Part shown: one piece after another, positions 1-6,880 of the stretch | Numbering within the stretch: position 1 is the stretch's first letter | Layout of the letters: each line of letters opens with the position of its first letter | From: Prevotella sp. | GTDB lineage: Bacteria; Bacteroidota; Bacteroidia; Bacteroidales; Bacteroidaceae | NCBI GenBank assembly: GCA_020026195.1 | Contig: JAHHQW010000054.1 | Coordinates: 1-15,042 of the forward strand | Length of the DNA stretch: 15,042 nt | Direction of reading: 5' to 3' | The notes under the pieces: generated by a model | What the model saw: only the letters and a program-made list of their open reading frames with translations | What the model was told of the DNA's origin: nothing | Databases searched by the model: none | Program-made: the position numbers and the translations under genes

Positions 1-1
1 C

Positions 2-130
2 TTTTTAGAATCGCTAAGCTATATGGCTATCCCCATTGATTATCTACTGAGCCTTTATATCGTCTCGGACGTGGCACCTGTGGCATCGCAGATATATGGG
101 TCTGTAATAGTACATTTTAATGACTTTTAG
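2..130 (+). CDS. C-terminal end of an unidentified protein (partial)
   Basis: An open frame runs from the left edge for 42 codons to a TAG at 128-130. It is entered in mid-gene, so there is no start codon to judge. The tail is mostly hydrophobic, with the stretch MAIPIDYLLSLYIVSDVAPV near its middle, which would suit the last membrane segment or a buried helix. It faintly recalls the C-terminal part of cation:dicarboxylate symporters (a GIP-like turn, then a helix ending in Asp), but this is a guess and I do not assign a function. An open frame of this length can occur by chance, so the call rests on the ordinary amino-acid content and on the lack of another explanation for the segment. A weak hairpin (125-143) overlaps the stop codon but has no T-tract. 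Confidence 0.5.
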   Translation, partial: FLESLSYMAIPIDYLLSLYIVSDVAPVASQIYGSVIVHFNDF

Positions 131-220
131 TATTTTACTGAAAGTATAAATATCTGCCAACGAAAATGTCAATACCTTTGGGGCTAATCTTTTTCGTATT
201 GAAACGAAAATTACAGGCAT

Positions 221-255
221 AAAAAAAGCATCTAACCTTAAAAGATTCGATGCTT
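221..255 (-). terminator. Intrinsic terminator of tRNA-Arg
   Basis: Read on the minus strand, a long hairpin spans 255 to 226. It has a 7-bp outer stem (AAGCATC/GATGCTT), a G/A mismatch, a 6-bp inner stem (AATCTT/AAGGTT, one wobble pair) and a TT loop. It is followed directly by a run of T (221-227 read as A on the + strand). It lies about 60 bases beyond the tRNA 3' end in the tRNA's direction. There is no T-run on the + strand side, so it should act only for the tRNA transcript. Confidence 0.85.
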
Positions 256-267
256 AATAGGTTTCTT

Positions 268-310
268 CCATTGATTCAGTGCACTAATTCGTACACGTTT
301 AGGTCAATGG
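268..310 (-). other. Possible hairpin in the tRNA-Arg 3' trailer
   Basis: Between the tRNA and its terminator the sequence can fold. CCATTGA (268-274) pairs with TCAATGG (304-310), and inside it GTGCAC can pair with GTACAC with one mismatch around TAATTC. It would be part of the precursor trailer removed during tRNA maturation. It may be chance pairing, or a structure that guides 3' processing. No function can be read from the sequence alone. Confidence 0.25.
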
Positions 311-317
311 TGGATTG

Positions 318-391
318 TGATTCGGTTGGGATTCGAACCCAAGACCTACGGCTTAGAAGGCCGTTGCTCTATCCAGCTGAGCTACCGAACC
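318..391 (-). tRNA. tRNA-Arg (anticodon TCT)
   Basis: On the minus strand this is a complete 74-nt cloverleaf. The acceptor stem is GGTTCGG/CCGAATC (one G-U pair), followed by TA. The D arm is GCTC...GAGC, and the anticodon arm is ACGGC-CTTCTAA-GCCGT with anticodon TCT. The variable loop has five bases, and the T arm is TTGGG-TTCGAAT-CCCAA. The discriminator base is A, and CCA is not encoded, so it must be added enzymatically. It decodes AGA (and probably AGG) arginine codons. It has its own promoter just upstream and a terminator downstream, so it is a single-gene unit. tRNA genes are common integration sites, but I see no integrase or repeated 3' end within the window. Confidence 0.97.
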
Positions 392-403
392 GGAAACCGA
401 GTG

Positions 404-435
404 CAAAAGTAGTGCTATTTTTTTAATAATCCAAA
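404..435 (-). promoter_or_regulatory. Bacteroidota-type promoter of tRNA-Arg
   Basis: On the minus strand TTTG (435-432) is followed after 20 bp by TACTTTTG (411-404), an exact match to TAnnTTTG. The element ends 12 bp before the first base of the tRNA, so the precursor would have only a short 5' leader. Spacing and both boxes fit the primary sigma factor promoter known in Bacteroides. Confidence 0.8.
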
Positions 436-491
436 TCATTAGCAAACTTTTTTACAGAAAACGTCATTTTTATTGAATATACGGCAAATGG

Positions 492-531
492 AAAATAGAA
501 AAAGCGGATAATGAGTGATATTATCCGCTTT
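492..531 (-). terminator. Intrinsic terminator with a perfect 12-bp stem
   Basis: AAAGCGGATAAT (501-512) and ATTATCCGCTTT (520-531) form a perfect 12-bp stem with a 7-base loop. On the minus strand it is followed by a T-rich tract (TTTTTCTATTTTC), typical of an intrinsic terminator. The + strand side has only a few T, so minus-strand use is more likely. The nearest well-defined minus-strand gene, at 815-1399, already has its own terminator. This hairpin therefore implies a separate transcript starting around 685. Its core (AGCGGATA/TATCCGCT) recurs in the terminator at 1458-1490. Confidence 0.75.
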
Positions 532-538
532 TAGTGTC

Positions 539-610
539 TTAATTACCTATTGTTGGATTGAAAACCTGTAAATCTAATATAATATTTAACACGCTGTCTA
601 TTCTTCCAAA
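539..610 (-). pseudogene. Possible 3' remnant of an outer-membrane protein gene
   Basis: Read on the minus strand, the last codons before the TAA at 541-539 encode DSVLNIILDLQVF followed by a short tail. The outer-membrane protein at 815-1399 ends NSVFNITLGYKF. At the nucleotide level the core ACAGCGTGTT-AATAT-A-ATTAG matches at about 21 of 24 positions by my own alignment. Upstream of this core no similarity or start codon is evident. It could be the last trace of a tandem copy of the neighbouring gene, or a chance match in AT-rich sequence. It lies within the candidate transcript 492-685. Confidence 0.3.
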
Positions 611-690
611 TTCTAATATATTCTTAATATAAGAACTCTTGTATCTGTATAGAAAAAGAACTTTTATGCGTACAGTTTAATATTATACTG

Positions 691-698
691 CAAAGGTA
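691..698 (-). promoter_or_regulatory. TAnnTTTG element facing the candidate small transcript
   Basis: On the minus strand TACCTTTG matches the -7 consensus TAnnTTTG exactly. No TTTG or TTG is found 19-21 bp upstream, where the sequence is AT-rich. This is therefore half of a promoter and could be chance. It is the only element that would explain transcription into the terminator at 531-492. Confidence 0.4.
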
Positions 699-760
699 TA
701 TATAATTTCGATTATATAATAACTTTGTAATTATTTTTCTTTTATTTTAATAATAAATAA

Positions 761-797
761 CAAAGGCAGACATCTGTTTTTATGATGCCTGCCTTTG
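761..797 (-). terminator. Intrinsic terminator of the outer-membrane protein gene
   Basis: CAAAGGCAG...CATC (797-784 on the minus strand) pairs with GATG...CTGCCTTTG (774-761) to give a 14-bp stem with one G-T pair and a 9-base loop. The T-rich TTTGTTATTTATTATT follows on the minus strand. It begins 18 bp after the stop codon of the gene at 815-1399. Confidence 0.85.
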
Positions 798-814
798 CTG
801 TATCTGTGTCTGGT

Positions 815-1399
815 TTATATACCAAACTTATATCCTAATGTGATATTAAACACGCTGTTCTTTGATTTTAATCCGGATTCAGACTTAAATGTTCTATTTA
901 GACCTAAATTATAACGCGCATCAAGTACAAAGTCCTGATATTCGTAAGAAAGTCCCAGAGGAATAGAAATATCAACCTTTTTAGTAATATCCTTAACATC
1001 AAAGTTACCAACAGAATGCAGACTTTCTTTTGCTCTTGTAAGGAATCCAAACTGAACGCCTGTACGTATACGCAAACCCTTTACTAATGATGCACTCGCC
1101 ATTAAAGGAAGGTTTACATATTCAAGCTTGAACTTGCCATCTCCTACCTCGGTATCAAACTTTGCTCCCTGCATAGAATAAAGAAGTCCTGCCTCTATAT
1201 CCACTACAGGGTGAACGGTATATGAAAATTCGGCACCGGCAATCATTCCTATCTTCGAACTGTTATCGGCAATGTCTGTAAGATTTGCTATCGTAATACC
1301 AACCTTAGGCTGCACTTCAATAGTTCCGACTTCTTTTTTCTGCGCCATGACATTAAGCGAAGTGATAAATATAAACGCTGCTATTAAAATCTTTCTCAT
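815..1399 (-). CDS. Small outer-membrane beta-barrel protein (porin-family)
   Basis: The product (194 residues) has an N-terminal signal peptide: basic start MRK, hydrophobic core to about residue 17, and likely cleavage after VMA (residue 19). The rest is made of alternating strands suited to an 8-stranded barrel, such as EAGLLYSMQGAKF, IRTGVQFGFL and FVLDARYNLGLN, with polar loops between. The C-terminus FNITLGYKFGI is a typical closing strand. This fits the outer-membrane beta-barrel family (PF13568-like) that is abundant in Bacteroidota; its ligand or role cannot be told. The gene stands alone, with its own terminator downstream and the hisS terminator upstream. The upstream gap (1400-1457) shows only an imperfect GTATTTG, so its promoter is unclear. 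A possible remnant of a second copy lies downstream. Confidence 0.8.
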   Translation of the reverse strand: MRKILIAAFIFITSLNVMAQKKEVGTIEVQPKVGITIANLTDIADNSSKIGMIAGAEFSYTVHPVVDIEAGLLYSMQGAKFDTEVGDGKFKLEYVNLPLMASASLVKGLRIRTGVQFGFLTRAKESLHSVGNFDVKDITKKVDISIPLGLSYEYQDFVLDARYNLGLNRTFKSESGLKSKNSVFNITLGYKFGI

Positions 1400-1457
1400 A
1401 TAATTATTTTTTCTTTTATAACGCTCAAATACTCAGAAAATTGTAATTATGGGATAT

Positions 1458-1490
1458 AAAAAAGCGGATACCGTATTCACGATATCCGCT
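1458..1490 (-). terminator. Intrinsic terminator of the purA-hisS unit
   Basis: AGCGGATA (1463-1470) pairs with TATCCGCT (1483-1490), and inside it CGT pairs with ACG around ATTC, with one mismatch. On the minus strand the hairpin is followed by six T, then ATATCCC. It lies 24 bp beyond the hisS stop codon. The outer stem is the same as in the terminator at 501-531. Confidence 0.85.
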
Positions 1491-1514
1491 ACAAGAAAAT
1501 ATATTAATAATATA

Positions 1515-2876
1515 TTATTTCTTAATCATTTCAATCAGTTCGTCGGTAGTAACCATGTTCTGATCGCCTGTAGTCATGTTCTTAAGAGTAATTTTACCCT
1601 CGTTCATTTCGTTCTCTCCTACTATGGCAACGTAAGGAACATGATGAGCATTTGCATAGTTCATCTGTTTCTTCATCTTTGCTTCGTCGGGGAACAATTC
1701 TGTACGTATGCCACACTCACGAGCCTTGTTTACTGCCGGCAGAGAATAAAGCATCTCCTTATGTCCCATGTTGAGGAAGAGGAGCTGTGTACCAGATGCA
1801 GAAGCATCGGGATAAAGATCAAGTGCATTTAGAACATCAAATATACGGTCAGCACCAAATGATATTCCGACACCGCTGATGCCGCTCATTCCGAATATGC
1901 CTGTAAGGTTATCGTAACGACCTCCACCGGTTATACTGCCTATCTGAACGTCAAGAGCCTTAACCTCAAAGATAGCGCCAGTATAATAGTTCAGTCCGCG
2001 AGCAAGAGTAAGATCGAGCTGTACTTCGTTCTTAAGGTTGCTCATGGCAAGCATGTCAAAGATGAAACGAGTCTCCTCAACACCTTTCAGACCTGTTTCT
2101 GAAGAAGCAAGGACTTCTGCAATAGTCTTGAGCTTATCCTCGTTAGAGCCTTCCATCTTAAGAATTGGCTGAAGCTTATCAATTGCGTCCTGTGCAAGAC
2201 CTCCGTCTGCAAGTTCTTTGTTTACTGCCTCTAATCCAATCTTATCTAATTTGTCTATGGCAACGGTAATGTCTACAATCTTATCGGCAGCACCTATAAC
2301 CTCGGCAATACCAGAAAGTATCTTACGGTTGTTAATCTTTATCTGAACACGAATGCCAAAACGTGAGAACACGGTATCGACAATCTGCATAAGCTCTACC
2401 TCGTTCATCAGCGAGTCACTTCCCACTACGTCTGCATCGCACTGATAGAACTCTCTGTAACGTCCCTTCTGAGGACGGTCGGCACGCCATACGGGCTGTA
2501 TCTGATAACGCTTGAACGGAAGCTGTATCTCATCGCGGTGCATTACCACGTAACGTGCAAAAGGTACTGTAAGGTCGTAACGTAAACCTTTCTCGCAAAG
2601 TTTGCTTGCAAGATGCAGAGTATCGCGTTCGTCAAGTTCCTCGTCTGAAACTTTCTTGAGGTAGTCGCCACTGTTTAGAATCTTAAACAGCAGTTTGTCA
2701 CCTTCCTCACCGTACTTGCCCATTAGAGTCTGCAAGGTCTCCATTGCCGGAGTTTCAATCTGACGATAGCCGTAAAGACTATAGACCTCGCGTATTGTAT
2801 CGAATATATAATTGCGTTTCGCCATTTCTTCAGGAGAGAAATCGCGGACGCCCTTAGGTATTGATGGTTTTGCCAT
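1515..2876 (-). CDS. hisS: Histidyl-tRNA synthetase
   Basis: This class II aminoacyl-tRNA synthetase charges tRNA-His with histidine, using ATP, in the cytoplasm. At 453 residues it is a little longer than the E. coli enzyme (about 424). Visible signatures are LRYDLTVPFAR (98-108), the motif 2 region with RYQIQPVWRADRPQKGRYRE (about 123-142), the histidine-binding loop RGLNYYTG (293-300), GGGRYDNL (317-324) and motif 3 GVGISFGADR (335-344). The anticodon-binding domain follows from about 362 to the end. The ATG start gives the usual MAKPSIPKGVRDF beginning. It lies 22 bp downstream of purA on the same strand with no promoter or terminator between, so the two are probably cotranscribed. A terminator follows the gene. 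Confidence 0.97.
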   Translation of the reverse strand: MAKPSIPKGVRDFSPEEMAKRNYIFDTIREVYSLYGYRQIETPAMETLQTLMGKYGEEGDKLLFKILNSGDYLKKVSDEELDERDTLHLASKLCEKGLRYDLTVPFARYVVMHRDEIQLPFKRYQIQPVWRADRPQKGRYREFYQCDADVVGSDSLMNEVELMQIVDTVFSRFGIRVQIKINNRKILSGIAEVIGAADKIVDITVAIDKLDKIGLEAVNKELADGGLAQDAIDKLQPILKMEGSNEDKLKTIAEVLASSETGLKGVEETRFIFDMLAMSNLKNEVQLDLTLARGLNYYTGAIFEVKALDVQIGSITGGGRYDNLTGIFGMSGISGVGISFGADRIFDVLNALDLYPDASASGTQLLFLNMGHKEMLYSLPAVNKARECGIRTELFPDEAKMKKQMNYANAHHVPYVAIVGENEMNEGKITLKNMTTGDQNMVTTDELIEMIKK

Positions 2877-2898
2877 TATCTATACTTTCTTTTAGCTT

Positions 2899-4167
2899 TT
2901 ATCTGATAATTGTCTGTTCACGATCAGGACCTACTGACAGGATCTTAACGGGAACACCAAGATAATCCTCTATAAACTTAACGTAACTGATAAACTTCTG
3001 AGGCAGTTCGCTTTCTGTTCTGCACTCTGTAAGATCTGTCTGCCATCCTGAGAACTCTGCATATACAGGCTCTACGTTTGAGATGTCATAAGGAACATGA
3101 TCAAGTTCTTTGCCGTTGAGTTTGTAAGCGATACAAGCCTTAATTACGGGGAATGTATCAAGAACATCACTCTTCATCATGATGAGCTTGGTAACACCAT
3201 TAATCTGAACGGCATACTTAAGAGCTACGAGGTCTACCCATCCGCAACGACGCTCACGGCCTGTCACTGCTCCGAACTCATGACCTACGAAACGCATCTG
3301 ATTGCCATCGTCGTCAAAAAGTTCTGTCGGGAACGGACCCGCACCTACACGTGTGCAGTATGCTTTCATAATACCATATACGTCACGAATGCGGTTAGGA
3401 GCAACACCAAGACCTGAACATGCGCCAGAACTGATGGTGTTAGATGATGTTACGAAAGGATAAGAACCGAAATCGACATCGAGCATTGTTCCCTGAGCAC
3501 CTTCGCAGAGAACTGTCTTGCCCTCGTCAAGAAGTTTGTTGATTTCGTATTCAGAATCGATTATATGGAAGTTCTTGAGGAATTCAATACCCTCAAACCA
3601 CTTCTCTTCTACATCCTTCAGGTTGTAACCTACATAGTCAAGAGCCATGAGAGCATCCTCGTGTCTCTTCTTACAAGCCTTATATTTCTCATCAAAATTT
3701 TCAAAGATATCGCCTACACGCAAGCCATTACGAGAAACCTTGTCTGTGTAAGTCGGACCGATGCCCTTACCTGTTGTTCCTACCTTGCCTGAACCTTTGG
3801 TTGCCTCGATGGCAGCATCAAGAATTCTGTGTGTAGGCATGATGAGGTGAGTTTTCTTAGAGATGTAAATACGCTCTTTAAGATTGTAGCCGCTGCGTTC
3901 CAAGTCCTTAACCTCGTCCATAAACAAGTCGGGAGCAAGAACCACACCATTACCGATAATGTTTATCTTATCGCCCTGGAATACACCAGAAGGCACACTG
4001 CGGAGTACAAATTTTTCATGTTCGAACTCCAATGTATGTCCGGCGTTAGGTCCGCCCTGGAATCTTGCTACGACATCATAATTTGGTGTCAGGACATCGA
4101 CAACTTTTCCTTTTCCTTCATCGCCCCACTGCAAACCGAGCAGGACATCAACATTTGATTTGTTCAT
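2899..4167 (-). CDS. purA: Adenylosuccinate synthase
   Basis: The enzyme joins IMP and aspartate, using GTP, to form adenylosuccinate, the first committed step from IMP to AMP. The 422-residue product has all main signatures. The N-terminal loop GLQWGDEGKGK (11-21) carries the catalytic Asp16. GGPNAGHT (38-45) carries His44. GTTGKGIGPTYTDK (130-143) binds IMP, TGRERRCGW (302-310) is the aspartate/IMP loop, and the C-terminal SVGPDREQTI (411-420) contacts the guanine. No key residue appears lost. It is the first gene of a unit with hisS and has a well-formed promoter 47 bp upstream of its ATG. A perfect 7-bp inverted repeat overlaps that promoter and may be a regulator site. Confidence 0.97.
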   Translation of the reverse strand: MNKSNVDVLLGLQWGDEGKGKVVDVLTPNYDVVARFQGGPNAGHTLEFEHEKFVLRSVPSGVFQGDKINIIGNGVVLAPDLFMDEVKDLERSGYNLKERIYISKKTHLIMPTHRILDAAIEATKGSGKVGTTGKGIGPTYTDKVSRNGLRVGDIFENFDEKYKACKKRHEDALMALDYVGYNLKDVEEKWFEGIEFLKNFHIIDSEYEINKLLDEGKTVLCEGAQGTMLDVDFGSYPFVTSSNTISSGACSGLGVAPNRIRDVYGIMKAYCTRVGAGPFPTELFDDDGNQMRFVGHEFGAVTGRERRCGWVDLVALKYAVQINGVTKLIMMKSDVLDTFPVIKACIAYKLNGKELDHVPYDISNVEPVYAEFSGWQTDLTECRTESELPQKFISYVKFIEDYLGVPVKILSVGPDREQTIIR

Positions 4168-4201
4168 CGTTATATAGAGTTTCTTTATTATCAGAAGTAA
4201 T

Positions 4202-4219
4202 ATTTTGTCCGTACAAAAT
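4202..4219. promoter_or_regulatory. Inverted repeat overlapping the purA promoter
   Basis: ATTTTGT-CCGT-ACAAAAT is a perfect 7-bp inverted repeat around four bases. It covers most of the -7 box of the purA promoter and the likely transcription start, a position where a bound repressor would block initiation. The arms are AT-rich, so chance is possible. No regulator can be named. Confidence 0.25.
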
Positions 4220-4245
4220 TAATGTTATTTTACACGAATAACAAA
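4214..4245 (-). promoter_or_regulatory. Bacteroidota-type promoter of purA-hisS
   Basis: On the minus strand TTTG (4245-4242) is separated by 20 bp from TAATTTTG (4221-4214), which matches TAnnTTTG. The element lies 47 bp upstream of the purA ATG. The spacer holds a GTTATT-N7-AATAAC inverted repeat (4224-4242). The promoter lies in the 86-bp gap after the AlkD-like gene, so purA-hisS need not depend on the upstream unit. I see no T-tract terminator in that gap. Confidence 0.8.
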
Positions 4246-4253
4246 TTCTAACA

Positions 4254-4877
4254 TCACAAAATCTGAAAATCTTCGTTTTTTAATGCCGATTTAACTATCA
4301 TTTCACATTCTTCGCTGATACCCGCAAATCTTTGCAGACAAGTTGTAGCAGCATGACGCAGCGGAAGACTCTCTGAATGGAGCGCACTGATGCTCTGATC
4401 AATAAGTTCGTTTATTCCGCGTTCATCAGGCTGTTCGCCCTTCATAAACAGTCGTGCAAGCACCTGATAGCCGCATATTCTGCATACTTCTCTTTCTGAA
4501 GCTATCCAGCTGAAAGCCTTTGCAGGTATGTAAGGCAGACGGCTGAAAAGATTGAAAGCAGCCATTTCTGCCATCTCCTGTGAGTCGATCTGTTCCATCC
4601 ACAGATCAACCATATCGGGCATCATCTGTTCCTCAGGCATTATCAGAGTTGCAAGTATCTTACATTCCCTGATATTTTCTTTCCACAAAGCAATGGCGAG
4701 ATCATAATTCTTTCCATACCGGGCAGCCATACGCTTCAGTTCTATAAAAGATACTCCCCAGTTAATTTTATAATCCACGCCTTTTTCTCTCATTGACTGC
4801 GACGCCACGCCGTTCATTACCAGACGAAAACTTCTTTTTATTTCCTTTAGTGTTTCTTCGACATTAATATTTTCCAT
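4254..4877 (-). CDS. AlkD/HEAT-like protein (DNA alkylation repair family)
   Basis: The product (207 residues from ATG at 4877-4875) is all alpha-helical with repeated amphipathic helix pairs. The segment LWKENIRECKILATLIMP (64-81) resembles the characteristic LW-x-(S/N)-x-x-x-E-x-(R/K)-x-LA stretch of the DNA alkylation repair (AlkD-like, PF08713) family, which are HEAT-like solenoids. In AlkD the next repeat carries a Trp and Asp that contact the lesion; here the matching place reads IDSQEMAE (97-104), with no Trp. It may therefore lack base-excision activity. A TTG at 4883-4881 gives a start two residues longer, but the ATG is preferred. It is the last gene of the unit with the M49 peptidase, 23 bp downstream of it. 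The family call is by eye and moderately sure; repair activity is doubtful. Confidence 0.65.
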   Translation of the reverse strand: MENINVEETLKEIKRSFRLVMNGVASQSMREKGVDYKINWGVSFIELKRMAARYGKNYDLAIALWKENIRECKILATLIMPEEQMMPDMVDLWMEQIDSQEMAEMAAFNLFSRLPYIPAKAFSWIASEREVCRICGYQVLARLFMKGEQPDERGINELIDQSISALHSESLPLRHAATTCLQRFAGISEECEMIVKSALKNEDFQIL

Positions 4878-4900
4878 TATCAAAAAGTGTATCGTTTTTA

Positions 4901-6862
4901 TTATATAAGAGTGTTATATTCTCTGCTGTAACGCAGCATCTGCTCGGCATAACCTTCTGTATAGTCGGGCACGATGTCTGTTACCTCGCCCTCGGCATCG
5001 TATTTCAAAACAAGTTTAGGATTGATGAATCCCTTGTAAGGAGCAAGATTCAGACTGCGGTAACGCTCATAAATTTCATTATGCAGTTCGCGGTTTATGT
5101 ATTTGCCATATTTCTCCACCATATTGCGGGCAGCATCATAATCACCAGTACTCTTTATACGCTGGATTTCGGCAAGCAGTTCGGCAAATAAAGAGCGCAG
5201 AGCCTCATAGTCATTAATAACCAGATATGTCTTGCCATCTCTCTTTATAAGCTCCATAATGCCATTCTTGCAACCCTTCTCATAACAATAGTTTGCTATG
5301 AGCGCACGATTCTGCATATGTGCCTCTTCGAGTCCTTTTCCGGGAGTGATGCGCGTGAGCTGCGTCATCAGACCGTTCATGATATAAGTATAATACTGCG
5401 ATTTATAAGCATCCCTGTTGGGAGTAAGTCCCAGTTCAACAAGTTTCTCGTCGGCAATATAATAAAGACCGAACAAGTCGGCACGGGCCTCTTCTATTGT
5501 ATTTCCATACTCGCCTATTGCTTTAGGACTTACGCCCGGAAGCAGTTTACCGCTACCATGTCCCAGACATTCGTGAAGATCCGTATGAAGATCATCGCAC
5601 ACATCGCCGTACTTGTTAATCATCTCCACAGTATCTCTGTCAACTACAAATTCATCACGGAATCCGTTTCCCTTGGCAGCCAGACTGTAAGCCTCGGTAA
5701 GGTTACCAATTGTAACGCTCTTGCTTCCATGTTCGGCTCTAATCCAATCTGCATTAGGAAGGTTTATGCCAATAGCCGTAGAAGGATACTCGTCACCGCC
5801 GAGCATCGCAGCGCAGATAACGTTAGCTGTCACGCCCTTAACTTTTTCTTTCTTGAAACGCTTGTCTACTGGCGAATGATCCTCAAACCACTGAGCATTC
5901 TCGCTTATAGTGCGAGTACGGCGGGTAGCCTCCATGTCTTTGTATTCTACAATACCTTCCCATGAGCCTTTTATGGCAGCCGGATCACCATAAACCTCAA
6001 TGAAACCATTAATGAAGTCTACTAATCCTTCGTGAGTCTCAACCCATCGGATAGAATATTCATCAAAGTCAGCCAGATCTCCTGTCCTGTAATACTTAAC
6101 GAGCAGCCTGATTACTTCTTTCTGACTTTCATTCTCAGCAAAATCACAAGCTTTTTCAAGCCAGAATATAATTTTCTTTATGGCAGCACCATACATGCCA
6201 TCTTCTTTCCAGACTAATTCCTTGATGACGCCATTCTCCTTTACCAATTTGCTGTTAAGACCATACGACGGCTGGCGGTCGCCACCACCCTTCTTCATGT
6301 CGTTATAGAACTTATCAACCTCTTCGCGCGTAACGCCATCATAAAAGTTACAAGCCGATTCCTTGATGATATCCACATCTTTTGCTCTTGTAACCCTCAT
6401 GGGCAGTACATTGGGGTCAAAAATTACAGGAAACAGTTCGCTACACAATTCTTCGACAGTCTCCCCATCTCGAAGAGGGAGAAGCGACACGTCGGTGTCA
6501 TTAATAAGATGTCTCAGATACTGTTCGCTAAAGCCGGGTGTAAATTTCTCACATCCGTAATGATGATAAATACCGTTCGAGAACCAAATACGTTTTAAAT
6601 AAATTTCAAGGGCTTTGAAATCATCACAATTTCTATCACCCTTGAAATTCAAGTATAATGTTTCCAATAAAAAACGTATTCTTAAATTATATTTTCCGAA
6701 CTGGTCGAATGTAATGTCTCTGCCATACAATGTGGCCTTTGACAAGCAATAAATAAATTTCTTCTGATTCAGCGTCAGACTTTCAAAACCATTAAGGCGA
6801 TACCTCAGCATCTGCAAGTCTGCAAAACGCTCATCAGAATAACTGAATGCGTCTCTACTCAT
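4901..6862 (-). CDS. Dipeptidyl-peptidase III-like zinc peptidase (family M49)
   Basis: M49 enzymes remove dipeptides from the N-termini of short peptides. The 653-residue product carries the zinc motif HECLGH (430-435) and, 22 residues on, EEARAD (457-462), which supplies the third zinc ligand. HEXXGH with a six-residue spacing, together with EEXR-x-D, defines M49. The Cys in the motif is the form known from Bacteroides thetaiotaomicron, where eukaryotic enzymes have HELLGH. No signal peptide or membrane segment is seen, so it should be cytoplasmic and act in peptide turnover. A TAA directly precedes the ATG in frame, which fixes the start. It sits 18 bp after the AraC-type gene and 23 bp before the AlkD-like gene, so the three look cotranscribed. 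Substrate preference cannot be read. Confidence 0.92.
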   Translation of the reverse strand: MSRDAFSYSDERFADLQMLRYRLNGFESLTLNQKKFIYCLSKATLYGRDITFDQFGKYNLRIRFLLETLYLNFKGDRNCDDFKALEIYLKRIWFSNGIYHHYGCEKFTPGFSEQYLRHLINDTDVSLLPLRDGETVEELCSELFPVIFDPNVLPMRVTRAKDVDIIKESACNFYDGVTREEVDKFYNDMKKGGGDRQPSYGLNSKLVKENGVIKELVWKEDGMYGAAIKKIIFWLEKACDFAENESQKEVIRLLVKYYRTGDLADFDEYSIRWVETHEGLVDFINGFIEVYGDPAAIKGSWEGIVEYKDMEATRRTRTISENAQWFEDHSPVDKRFKKEKVKGVTANVICAAMLGGDEYPSTAIGINLPNADWIRAEHGSKSVTIGNLTEAYSLAAKGNGFRDEFVVDRDTVEMINKYGDVCDDLHTDLHECLGHGSGKLLPGVSPKAIGEYGNTIEEARADLFGLYYIADEKLVELGLTPNRDAYKSQYYTYIMNGLMTQLTRITPGKGLEEAHMQNRALIANYCYEKGCKNGIMELIKRDGKTYLVINDYEALRSLFAELLAEIQRIKSTGDYDAARNMVEKYGKYINRELHNEIYERYRSLNLAPYKGFINPKLVLKYDAEGEVTDIVPDYTEGYAEQMLRYSREYNTLI

Positions 6863-6880
6863 TTACGATTTTAAAATATT

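Larger units (their letters stand above)
492..685 (-). ncRNA. Candidate small RNA or short remnant transcript
   Basis: A minus-strand transcript of roughly 190 nt is suggested by a TAnnTTTG element (698-691) at one end and a strong terminator (531-492) at the other. Within it I find no ATG in any minus-strand frame. The only continuous frame ends at 539-541 and could begin only at a rare start such as GTG. A small internal hairpin (TTCTTA/TAAGAA, 621-635) is also present. It could be a small regulatory RNA, or the left-over transcript of a decayed gene, since one part resembles the 3' end of the neighbouring outer-membrane protein gene. No RNA family is recognised. The lack of a -33 box keeps confidence low. 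Confidence 0.3.

Noticed and set aside
191..210. Hairpin TTTTCGT/ACGAAAA as a terminator of the leftmost gene
   Set aside because: The stem is short and AT-rich, and no T-tract follows on the + strand. It is also 60 bp beyond the stop codon.
318..391. tRNA-Arg as an attachment site of a mobile element
   Set aside because: I find no integrase, no second copy of the tRNA 3' end and no change in base composition nearby within the window.
1400..1457. GTATTTG as the promoter of the outer-membrane protein gene
   Set aside because: It is one base short of TAnnTTTG and has no TTTG at the right distance, so I could not support it as a promoter.
1449..1832. A 127-codon + strand open frame over the 3' end of hisS
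   Set aside because: It starts inside the hisS terminator region and runs antisense to a conserved enzyme. The product is Cys- and His-rich without a recognisable pattern.
5318..5965. A 215-codon + strand open frame opposite the M49 gene
   Set aside because: It covers the zinc motif region of the true gene in antisense. The product looks random, and no promoter precedes it.
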